From Hungatella sp. UBA4396 (GTDB taxonomy: Bacteria; Bacillota; Clostridia; Lachnospirales; Lachnospiraceae), in NCBI GenBank assembly GCA_002389905.1, contig DGRE01000014.1, forward strand, positions 25,208-89,207: a stretch of DNA of 64,000 nt. The letters are read 5' to 3'. Below are positions 43,444 through 50,037 of this stretch, in pieces (the stretch's first letter is position 1; each line of letters opens with the position of its first letter). Under the pieces are notes generated by a model. That model had not been told where the DNA came from, did no database searches, and saw only the letters and a program-made list of their open reading frames with translations. Position numbers and translations under genes: made by a program.

Positions 43444-44604
43444 TCAGCGGCTTTGGGCTGCAGTGGGATTGTACACACCCACACGCTCCCGCTTCTCACC
43501 GAGGATGTCCTGCTCGCTGAAGCGGACGTACTTGATGCCCTGACGGGTTCGTGCGGCATAGACCAGATGCAGCATGCCGTCGCGGCTCTGCATGATGTAC
43601 GGGTATTCATACTGTTTGTTGTTGGTTTTGTTTTCATCACCCACGAAGCCTTCGCCCCGCTCCATCCAGCGAATGATCGGGAAGGTCAGGCCGCCGTCCT
43701 CCGACAGTGCCACTGCCACGGGGCAGCGCAGGCCGGGCCATGCGGCTTTGCCGGGCTGGGGATTCGGTGTACAGGTAGGATTGTGCGCAACGGCGATACG
43801 GCCGCTCTGCAGCTTGACGGCGCTGATGCTGGAGTTATTGTTAGGCAGCGGCGTGGGGGTCGGTTCACTCCATGTCTCGCCCCAGTCAAAGGATTCGCTG
43901 CGGTGGATGCGGTAGGCCTCACGGTTGCGCATGAAGGCTGCCAGATGCCCCGGTTCCAGCTCAATGACGTTGGCATGGACATGGCCGTTGCTCTTAGGCA
44001 TCATGACCATGCGCCACGTTTTTCCCTCGTCGTCCGAAATACGAAACGCAGTGGGATCGCCGGAAAGGCCGTCGGCAGAATCGGTGCAGAGCCAGTTGGA
44101 GAATATCCAGCGGCCGTTGGAAAGAATCTGGATAGGCTGGCGGCAGAAAGTTCCTTCTTCTGGGAAAACTGTCTCATATGGCCCCCAGGTCCTGCCGCCG
44201 TCGATGCTCTTCTGGCAGCGGACGACTGCAGTGAACTGCATATTGTCCTTGCCCTCCTGGCGGTCCAGCTGGGCGGTGTACATTGCCCAGACAGCATGAT
44301 CGGGGCCGCAGAACAGCGAAGGATTCTGCTCGCTGCGGGCCGGGTCATTGGAAATGTCCACGGGAGGCAGCCACGCCGGGCCGTCTTTAGGCAGAATGGA
44401 GCAGATGATGTGGATGTCGGCGCTGCCCTCGTATGTACCGGCGAACCAGCAGCAAAGCAGATCGCCGTCAGGAAGCTCTACTATAGCGGGAGCATGCGCG
44501 GTGGGGTAACCGCCGGTGGGAAGCAGTGCTTCACATGTGCCCATTTCCTCATTCTCGTAAAGGGTTCCATCCCAGGTCAGACCAGGAAGTTTTGGGTATG
44601 CCAT
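43444..44604 (-). CDS. Sialidase-fold (BNR repeat) protein, apparently cytoplasmic
   Basis: A 386-residue six-bladed propeller protein of the BNR_2/sialidase type. Asp-box repeats (SxDxGxTW) are seen as SIDGGRTWGP, SDDEGKTWR, SFDWGETWSEP and SEDGGLTF. An FRIP-like arginine region is not obvious near the N-terminus, where APAIVELPDGDLLCCWFAGT stands. There is no signal peptide, although most sialidases that act on glycans are exported. Such proteins in catabolic clusters may be hydrolases, lyases or epimerase-like enzymes of small sugar acids. It sits between the kinase and alcohol dehydrogenase genes. The function is unassigned. Confidence 0.8.
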   Translation of the reverse strand: MAYPKLPGLTWDGTLYENEEMGTCEALLPTGGYPTAHAPAIVELPDGDLLCCWFAGTYEGSADIHIICSILPKDGPAWLPPVDISNDPARSEQNPSLFCGPDHAVWAMYTAQLDRQEGKDNMQFTAVVRCQKSIDGGRTWGPYETVFPEEGTFCRQPIQILSNGRWIFSNWLCTDSADGLSGDPTAFRISDDEGKTWRMVMMPKSNGHVHANVIELEPGHLAAFMRNREAYRIHRSESFDWGETWSEPTPTPLPNNNSSISAVKLQSGRIAVAHNPTCTPNPQPGKAAWPGLRCPVAVALSEDGGLTFPIIRWMERGEGFVGDENKTNNKQYEYPYIMQSRDGMLHLVYAARTRQGIKYVRFSEQDILGEKRERVGVYNPTAAQSR

Positions 44605-44649
44605 ATTTTTTCCTCCAATCTTATGTTGCTGCAGCGGAAGCAGCGTTAC

Positions 44650-45903
44650 TTAGTGTCTTGCAATACGTGCTGCCAGATCAGTCAGCAGGCTCTCTTGTCC
44701 GAAACCGCCTGATTTGGTAATGACGTGACGGGTGCAGCCGTTGTAAATAAAGCCGGCAAGCACAACGCCATTTTCCAGCTCGCAGAGCGGTTCCAGTTCT
44801 CTGACGCCGACGCTGCTCATGCATTGCAGCAGAGTATCGCCGCCGGTCAGCAGCAGAGTTCCCAGGGAAGGGCTTGTGAAGATTGCGCTGACCAGATGGC
44901 CGAGGCTGCCGGCAATGCGTACACGCAGTGCCTCACGGTCAATGCCAAGTCTGGCTGCGTAATCGGCGGTCGGCTGGTTGCCGCCCAGGTCATTGGTCTC
45001 AATGATGCAGTGAGGGCTGGCGGCCAGCATTGCCTCGATGCGGGTCAGCTCTGTTCTGCCCTCGTCACTCTTCCAGTAACCGGGTTCCAGTTTCTGGCGG
45101 GGAGTCAGGCGCAGACGGGTAAATCCGGCGCTTTCGGCTCTGTCAAGCTGAGCCAGCGTGATAGGGTTGACGCTGCCGCAGACGACTAACAGCCGCGGAT
45201 CAAGCTCCGGCAGCGGACGGGTCGTTTCTGCGGCGATGCCCAGCAATTCGGGCAGTACAGCACCGAAGCCGGCACAGCCTGCCATGATGTGCAGTCCATC
45301 TTGACCCAGCAGTTGGCGGCCCGTACTATAGAGGTCGCCGTCATCAGCCGCATCAAATACCAGAATGCCTTCATCCTGCGGCACGCTGTCCCCTGCTGCC
45401 AGCGCGGGGAAACTTCTGACCGCCAGATCGCACTGTTGGGCAATCAGATCAGTTACGACCGAGTGCTTTACCGGATCAAATGGGTCGATGCCGAAGGGGC
45501 TTTCAGTCACTGGTACACCATCTACATAGTGTACTCCGCCGCGGGTGATGCGTCCCATCTGCGGGAAGGCCGGCAGAAACGGCAGATACCTGCAGCTGCT
45601 GGCCTTCAGCAAGGCGGCCAGCTCAGCGCCGATGTTGCCGCGCAGGGCTGAATCAGTCTTTTTATAAATGTAGCTGACACCGGCACACCGCGCCCGTTGG
45701 GTCAGCCTGAAGACCGCATCATAAGCTTCGGCAGCCGGCAGATGGCGGGTCTCGGTATCCACGACCAGCACCTTCGCCTCACAGGCGGTAAAATCCACAT
45801 CTGGTTCCACAACCACCCGTGTCCGGATTCCCCGGGCGGCAAACTGCACACCGGTATCCAGCGCACCGGTGAAATCGTCCGCAATAATCAAAAGAAGGAT
45901 CAT
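44650..45903 (-). CDS. Four-carbon acid sugar kinase (DUF1537; DtnK/OtnK-like)
   Basis: A 417-residue kinase of the four-carbon acid sugar kinase family. Its N-terminal domain has IIADDFTGALDTGVQFAARG and KKTDSALRGNIGAEL. Its C-terminal nucleotide-binding domain has VVCGSVNPITLAQ and LLLTGGDTLL. Characterised members phosphorylate D-threonate, D-erythronate or related acids at C4, giving the substrate of PdxA2-type dehydrogenases, which is encoded in this operon. It is the first gene of the minus-strand operon. The exact stereochemistry cannot be read from sequence. Confidence 0.9.
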   Translation of the reverse strand: MILLLIIADDFTGALDTGVQFAARGIRTRVVVEPDVDFTACEAKVLVVDTETRHLPAAEAYDAVFRLTQRARCAGVSYIYKKTDSALRGNIGAELAALLKASSCRYLPFLPAFPQMGRITRGGVHYVDGVPVTESPFGIDPFDPVKHSVVTDLIAQQCDLAVRSFPALAAGDSVPQDEGILVFDAADDGDLYSTGRQLLGQDGLHIMAGCAGFGAVLPELLGIAAETTRPLPELDPRLLVVCGSVNPITLAQLDRAESAGFTRLRLTPRQKLEPGYWKSDEGRTELTRIEAMLAASPHCIIETNDLGGNQPTADYAARLGIDREALRVRIAGSLGHLVSAIFTSPSLGTLLLTGGDTLLQCMSSVGVRELEPLCELENGVVLAGFIYNGCTRHVITKSGGFGQESLLTDLAARIARH

Positions 45904-45974
45904 GCGTTTCCCCCCTCTCTGTTTTACTGCCCGGCAGTTGGCCGCCGGGACAGTTATTTTTATTCTGTGCTATC

Positions 45975-45980
45975 ATTATG
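45975..45980 (-). promoter_or_regulatory. Likely -10 box of the kinase operon
   Basis: CATAAT on the minus strand lies about 75 bp before the kinase start. No acceptable -35 box is present at 16-18 bp, which suggests a need for an activator. The copy of the 15-bp motif at 46024-46038 lies about 50 bp upstream of it. Confidence 0.4.
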
Positions 45981-46023
45981 CCCTATTTGGCGGGGCTTCG
46001 CATTGAAAAAAAGCAGTAAATGC

Positions 46024-46088
46024 GTTTCACTTTTAAACAGCTTGGGAAAACCTATGAAATTTATTTATAAAGCGTTTTAAAATGAAAC
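46024..46088. promoter_or_regulatory. Inverted pair of 15-bp operator-like motifs in the kinase/regulator divergent region
   Basis: GTTTCACTTTTAAAC (46024-46038, plus strand) and GTTTTAAAATGAAAC (46074-46088, whose complement is GTTTCATTTTAAAAC) match in 13 of 15 positions, in opposite orientation, with centres 50 bp apart. They lie between the likely promoters of the operon and of the regulator. Together with the pair at 40038-40092 they suggest one DNA-binding protein controls the island. The adjacent PrpR-type regulator is the obvious candidate. Confidence 0.65.
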
Positions 46089-46117
46089 TTATATGTAGTG
46101 CTTTTTATGTACTCCCC

Positions 46118-46126
46118 TGCTATAAT
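46118..46126 (+). promoter_or_regulatory. Extended -10 promoter of the regulator gene
   Basis: TGC-TATAAT (46118-46126) is a perfect extended -10 element about 30 bp before the regulator ATG. No good -35 box is present, which is usual for this promoter type. One operator-like copy (46074-46088) lies about 30 bp upstream, so autoregulation is possible. Confidence 0.6.
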
Positions 46127-46155
46127 AGTCTCAAAAATAAACGGAGGAACCCGCT

Positions 46156-47958
46156 ATGGTCGAAACACGCACCCGCATTCTGGGAATTGCTCCATACGAA
46201 GGTATGCACACCGCTATGGAGCGGGCGGCGCAGACTTACCCGAATATACAGATGGATGTTTATACCGGCGACCTTGATGAGGGCGGCGCCATTGTAAAGC
46301 GCATGCCGCCTAACGCTTATGACTGTATCATCTCCCGCGGCGGTACTGCGGTGCTGATCCGCCAGGTGACCGACCTGCCAGTAGTGGAAATTCATCTTTC
46401 TGTCTACGATGTGCTGCGCGCCATGAAGCTGGCTGAAAACTATTCCAAACTGTACGCCATTGTCGGCTTTCCCAACATTACGGAACCGGCGCACACGCTC
46501 TGCGATTTACTGGGCTGCAATCTGGACATTTTAACGGTACACAGCGCCGATGAGGTCACCCGCACACTAGAGCAGCTCAAGCAGAGCGGCTACCGTATGG
46601 TTGTCTGCGACATGGTCACCCACAGGGTCGCCCGCCAGATGGAGCTGGACGCTTTCCTGATCACATCAGGTGTCGAGAGCCTGCACGCCGCCATTGATCA
46701 GGCACTGGACATCAGCTTGTGGTTCGGCCATCTGCGGCAGGAAAATATGTTCCTGCGCAGTATTACACAGGATCAAAACGGCTGCGTGGTCGTTCTGGAC
46801 ACCAGCGGGACCGTATTCTACAGCAGCCCGGCCCAGCTGTCCGCCGGACTATCCGAAGCGCTGCGTACCCATCTGCGTGAGGTGCCGGCCAGCGGTTCAC
46901 TGAAATTTTACCGCATCGAGCGTGACCAGTTGTACAGCATCACTGCTCAGACACTGCTGATGGACACCGAGCGGTACTGCTTGTTCTATTGTGTGCCGTC
47001 GCGTATTCCGCTGCACTCCCACTGGGCGGGGCTGCGCTTCATGAACAAAGGGGAATGTGAATACCTGTTCATGAACAGCTTTTACAGTATCAGCGGCGCT
47101 ATGGGATCGCTGGATACCGAAATTCAGACGCTGACTGCCGTGCGCCAGCCGGTTATGATCAAAGGGGAGCCCGGCACCGGAAAGGAACAGATCGCCCGGT
47201 TTCTGTATTTGCACAGTCCCCTGGCAAACAAGCCCTTTGTACTGGTCAACTGTGAAATGATGAACGATAAAAGCTGGGATTTCCTGCTCAGCCACTACAA
47301 TTCGCCGCTGAATGCGACCGGCAACACGGTTTACTTCCAGAACTTTGAATCTCTGCCCGAAGCACGGGCCCCCGAACTGATGGCTGCCATTCAGGAGACA
47401 GGCCTTGCCCGCCGGGTGAGGCTGCTGTTCTCCAGTGTCTGCCGTGACAGTGAACCAGTTTCCGATGTGGTACACCGATTCAGCACCAGGCTGGGCTGTC
47501 TGACGCTGAATCTGCCGTCACTGCGCAGCCGTTCCGATGAAATTTCCTCGCTGGCAAGTCTCTACCTCGGCAGCCTGAACCTTGAGCTGGGCAAGCAGAT
47601 TTCCGGCTTTGAGCCCCGTGCCATTGAGATGCTGCGCCAGTACGACTGGCCAAACAATTATACGCAGTTCAAGCATATACTGCAGACGCTGGCCACGCTG
47701 ACGACCTCGACCTATATACGCAGCAGTGTTGTGGCGGAGCTGCTGGCCAAGGAGCGTTCGCTGCGCCGCAGTGCCGCCCCAACTGCTGTCCCAATGAATA
47801 CCGATCACACGCTGGAGGAAATCATCATCGAGGTGGTGCAGCAGACAGTTACAGCCAACAATGGAAACCGGGCGGCCGCCGCGCGCCAGCTGGATATCAG
47901 CCGCACGACGTTGTGGCGTTATTTGAATAAAAATGGGGATGCCGATACCTGCATATGA
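46156..47958 (+). CDS. PrpR-type transcriptional regulator with degenerate AAA+ domain
   Basis: A 600-residue protein. The N-terminal PrpR sensor domain (about 1-195) reads ILGIAPYEGMHTAMERAA and IISRGGTAVLIRQ. A PAS-like segment covers about 205-300 (GCVVVLDTSGTVFYSSPAQL). An AAA+ domain with Walker A GEPGTGKEQIARFLY lies near 336. A C-terminal Fis-type helix-turn-helix reads NNGNRAAAARQLDISRTTLWRYL. The GAFTGA loop that contacts sigma-54 is absent, and the Walker B position reads NTVYFQNFESL instead of a DE pair. It therefore probably works with sigma-A, as a ligand-responsive switch for the divergent operon. GGAGG lies 8 bases before the ATG. Confidence 0.88.
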   Translation: MVETRTRILGIAPYEGMHTAMERAAQTYPNIQMDVYTGDLDEGGAIVKRMPPNAYDCIISRGGTAVLIRQVTDLPVVEIHLSVYDVLRAMKLAENYSKLYAIVGFPNITEPAHTLCDLLGCNLDILTVHSADEVTRTLEQLKQSGYRMVVCDMVTHRVARQMELDAFLITSGVESLHAAIDQALDISLWFGHLRQENMFLRSITQDQNGCVVVLDTSGTVFYSSPAQLSAGLSEALRTHLREVPASGSLKFYRIERDQLYSITAQTLLMDTERYCLFYCVPSRIPLHSHWAGLRFMNKGECEYLFMNSFYSISGAMGSLDTEIQTLTAVRQPVMIKGEPGTGKEQIARFLYLHSPLANKPFVLVNCEMMNDKSWDFLLSHYNSPLNATGNTVYFQNFESLPEARAPELMAAIQETGLARRVRLLFSSVCRDSEPVSDVVHRFSTRLGCLTLNLPSLRSRSDEISSLASLYLGSLNLELGKQISGFEPRAIEMLRQYDWPNNYTQFKHILQTLATLTTSTYIRSSVVAELLAKERSLRRSAAPTAVPMNTDHTLEEIIIEVVQQTVTANNGNRAAAARQLDISRTTLWRYLNKNGDADTCI

Positions 47959-47988
47959 GCGCCCCGGCAAAATCCTTTCTCCAAATAC

Positions 47989-48021
47989 AAAAGCCCTCCG
48001 GTTTTGCTTCGGAGAGCTTTT
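47989..48021. terminator. Bidirectional terminator between regulator and oxidoreductase genes
   Basis: A 12-bp stem with one mismatch (AAAAGCCCTCCG / CGGAGAGCTTTT) has T-rich sequence on both sides and serves two convergent genes. It marks the right edge of the G+C-rich island. Confidence 0.8.
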
Positions 48022-48045
48022 GTATTTTATAGCAATTCTTGATTC

Positions 48046-49026
48046 TTAATCTTCAAAGGGATACTTGATTCCCCACTGCCTTCTCAATTCATCCATAACC
48101 TTCATAACATTCAGAGTCGTCTGGTGAGGCATCTGCGGGCACTCTGTCCAGCCATTTCTTATGGCCTCTGCACTGGCTTGAATCTGATATTCGTATCCTG
48201 AAATCTGTTCCGGCCTGATGTGGGTTTCAACCAGGTTACGGTCCTTGTCATACACACGAATGGCTTCAAAATTATTTACATTTTCAACAATAACGTATCC
48301 CTTTGTCCCGTAAATAACCCCCTGACGGTCAGAGATCACACGGAGGGAACTGTTGAGTATAGCCATTTTTTCGCCTGGATAGCACAGGGTAATGCTGCTT
48401 TGCGCATCCACTCCTGTATCTGTTTTAATTACAGTGGAATGAATCTCTGAAATATCATCTCCAAAGACAATAGAAGCAAAGGTAAGGGCATAAACTCCTA
48501 CATCCAAGAGGGCACCTCCGGCCAGTTCCGGCAGCATAAGCCTGGGTTTATGAGATATCAGATAGCAGAGGTTTCCTGTAAGGGTCATGGGTTCTCCGAT
48601 AATGCCTGAGTTTAACACATTTTTCAAGGTTTCAGCCATAGGCATATAACGTACCCACATAGCTTCTGTAATCATAAGGTTCTTGCTTTCTGCCAGAGAA
48701 ATCATTTCCTCAGCCTGGGAAGCGTTGGCAGCAAAAGCCTTTTCACAAAGAACATGCTTTCCATTCTCCAGGCACAACTTGGCATTGCTGCAATGCTCAG
48801 AATGAGGGGTGGCAATATAAATCAACTGAATTTCCGGGTCCTGCACAAGTTCTTCATAGGTTCCATACGCCTTTTTTACAGAAAAACGCTTTGCAAACTC
48901 CTCCGCCTTCTCCAGGCTTCTGGAGGCAACTCCGTACAATTCCACCTGCGGCATCTGTACCATAGTATTGGCCAGTATTGAGGCAATTCCACCTGCTCCC
49001 ATAATTCCTATCTTCAATGGCTCCAT
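48046..49026 (-). CDS. Gfo/Idh/MocA-family oxidoreductase
   Basis: A 326-residue NAD(P)-dependent oxidoreductase with an N-terminal Rossmann fold (KIGIMGAGGIASILANTMV), the family motif as CEKAFAANASQAEEM (EKA in place of the usual EKP) and GGALLDVGVYALTFA in the substrate domain. Relatives include dihydrodiol, inositol and glucose-fructose dehydrogenases. The substrate is unknown. It is convergent with the regulator gene, and its composition is more like the core genes, so it is probably outside the island. Confidence 0.88.
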   Translation of the reverse strand: MEPLKIGIMGAGGIASILANTMVQMPQVELYGVASRSLEKAEEFAKRFSVKKAYGTYEELVQDPEIQLIYIATPHSEHCSNAKLCLENGKHVLCEKAFAANASQAEEMISLAESKNLMITEAMWVRYMPMAETLKNVLNSGIIGEPMTLTGNLCYLISHKPRLMLPELAGGALLDVGVYALTFASIVFGDDISEIHSTVIKTDTGVDAQSSITLCYPGEKMAILNSSLRVISDRQGVIYGTKGYVIVENVNNFEAIRVYDKDRNLVETHIRPEQISGYEYQIQASAEAIRNGWTECPQMPHQTTLNVMKVMDELRRQWGIKYPFED

Positions 49027-49058
49027 GTCTTATACCTCCATATATGTGTCTTGTTTAT

Positions 49059-49811
49059 TCATTCAGTATAGCATACCAATGCCGCCTGTACAATCATTCT
49101 TTCCGATCTTCCATAGCAGGTTGACAGGGTAATAACAGAGGCTTGTTCAGGAAGGGAGATGGGGATGGGGTAGAGAGAGGAGGCCTTCATATTGTTAATA
49201 AATTTCTGCTTTTGTGCAGAGCTGGAAAATTCGGTCTGATAGCATTCCAGCTCTTCCTCACCTCTTATCTGACAGGAAAAAATGAATCCTTCATATCTTT
49301 TGTCTTTATGATAGATATGAAGAATTTTATGGTTTTCGTAAAAATCCTTGTTTTTGTAGTGTTTTAAATCAGCAAACATGGAGCCGTTTTTCATATTGTG
49401 GCCGAAAATGACCGTATTGCCTTCATTTGTTTGTTCCGTTTCTCCCTGCACAAACAGGCTGCCGCAGGGATTTTCATTTCCCTGAAAGGTATGGTTCAGA
49501 TAATATCCCGTCCGGACACTTTTTACCACCGGATATTCTACAGAAGTACCGGGGATGGAAAGCCAGAATATATAGTCAGAATTTATCTGCTTTAGACTGT
49601 CTTCAAATAAAATATCCTTATTGTAGTCCACATTTTCTTCAGACTCAGTCCGGTTTTTCCACAAAATGCGGTTAAGTTCCCGGTACTCCTCACTTCCTTT
49701 CCTGTATTCATGAATGTGCGTCAATAAAAGCAGGCTAAAAACCAGAAATCCGGATAGCCAGAAGATTGACAGGAGATGTTTTGTTCTGCTGCATTTTGAT
49801 CTTATATTCAT
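49059..49811 (-). CDS. Class B sortase
   Basis: A 250-residue transpeptidase with an N-terminal signal anchor (about 12-33, HLLSIFWLSGFLVFSLLLLTHI), which places the catalytic domain outside the membrane. The catalytic cysteine is Cys232 (ITLSTCYG), the histidine is in VIFGHNMKNG, and the arginine is just after the cysteine (YGRSER). The TLSTC form and the extra N-terminal helices point to class B. It lies directly downstream of the 4640-residue surface protein on the same strand. It is therefore the likely enzyme that anchors or polymerises that protein. Confidence 0.92.
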   Translation of the reverse strand: MNIRSKCSRTKHLLSIFWLSGFLVFSLLLLTHIHEYRKGSEEYRELNRILWKNRTESEENVDYNKDILFEDSLKQINSDYIFWLSIPGTSVEYPVVKSVRTGYYLNHTFQGNENPCGSLFVQGETEQTNEGNTVIFGHNMKNGSMFADLKHYKNKDFYENHKILHIYHKDKRYEGFIFSCQIRGEEELECYQTEFSSSAQKQKFINNMKASSLYPIPISLPEQASVITLSTCYGRSERMIVQAALVCYTE

Positions 49812-49862
49812 TTTTAGCTTTTCCTGTGATTATTTCTGTTGTATGTATTTTTGTTTGCTTTA

Positions 49863-49970
49863 TATGGCTGTTTTGTTTCATATGGCTGTTTTGTTTCATA
49901 TAGCTGTTTTGCTTTATATAGCTGTTTTGCTTTATATAGCTGTTTTGTTTCATATAGCTGTTTTGTTTTA
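49863..49970. repeat. 18-bp tandem repeat (six units)
   Basis: Six consecutive units of TATRGCTGTTTTGYTTYA begin at 49863, 49881, 49899, 49917, 49935 and 49953. Each differs from its neighbours by 0-3 bases, and one decayed unit lies on each side (49845-49862 and 49971-49988). The array lies wholly between the stop of the giant gene and the start of the sortase gene. On the minus strand one frame encodes repeats of KQNSYI/M, but no ribosome site supports translation. Copy number could vary by slippage and change the distance between the two genes. Confidence 0.9.
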
Positions 49971-50037
49971 TATAGTTCTTTGGCTTTTTATATTTCTTTT
50001 CTGTTTTATATATTTTCTGTTCTGTTTTATCGCCTTT

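Noticed and set aside
41277..44604. Classical sialic acid catabolic cluster (nanA plus sialidase)
   Set aside because: There is no nanE, nanK, nagA/nagB or known sialic acid transporter. The sialidase-fold protein lacks an export signal, and the kinase and PdxA2 point to four-carbon acids instead.
43453..44712. Long plus-strand frame (419 codons) opposite the sialidase-fold gene
   Set aside because: It is antisense to a gene with clear Asp-box repeats and has no recognisable protein features. It is a composition artefact.
49735..49953. Minus-strand frame encoding KQNSY repeats
   Set aside because: It is created by the 18-bp tandem array and then runs into the sortase coding region in another frame. 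No ribosome site precedes it.
49863..49970. CRISPR-like array
   Set aside because: The units are directly adjacent with no spacers and no cas genes are present, so it is a simple tandem repeat.
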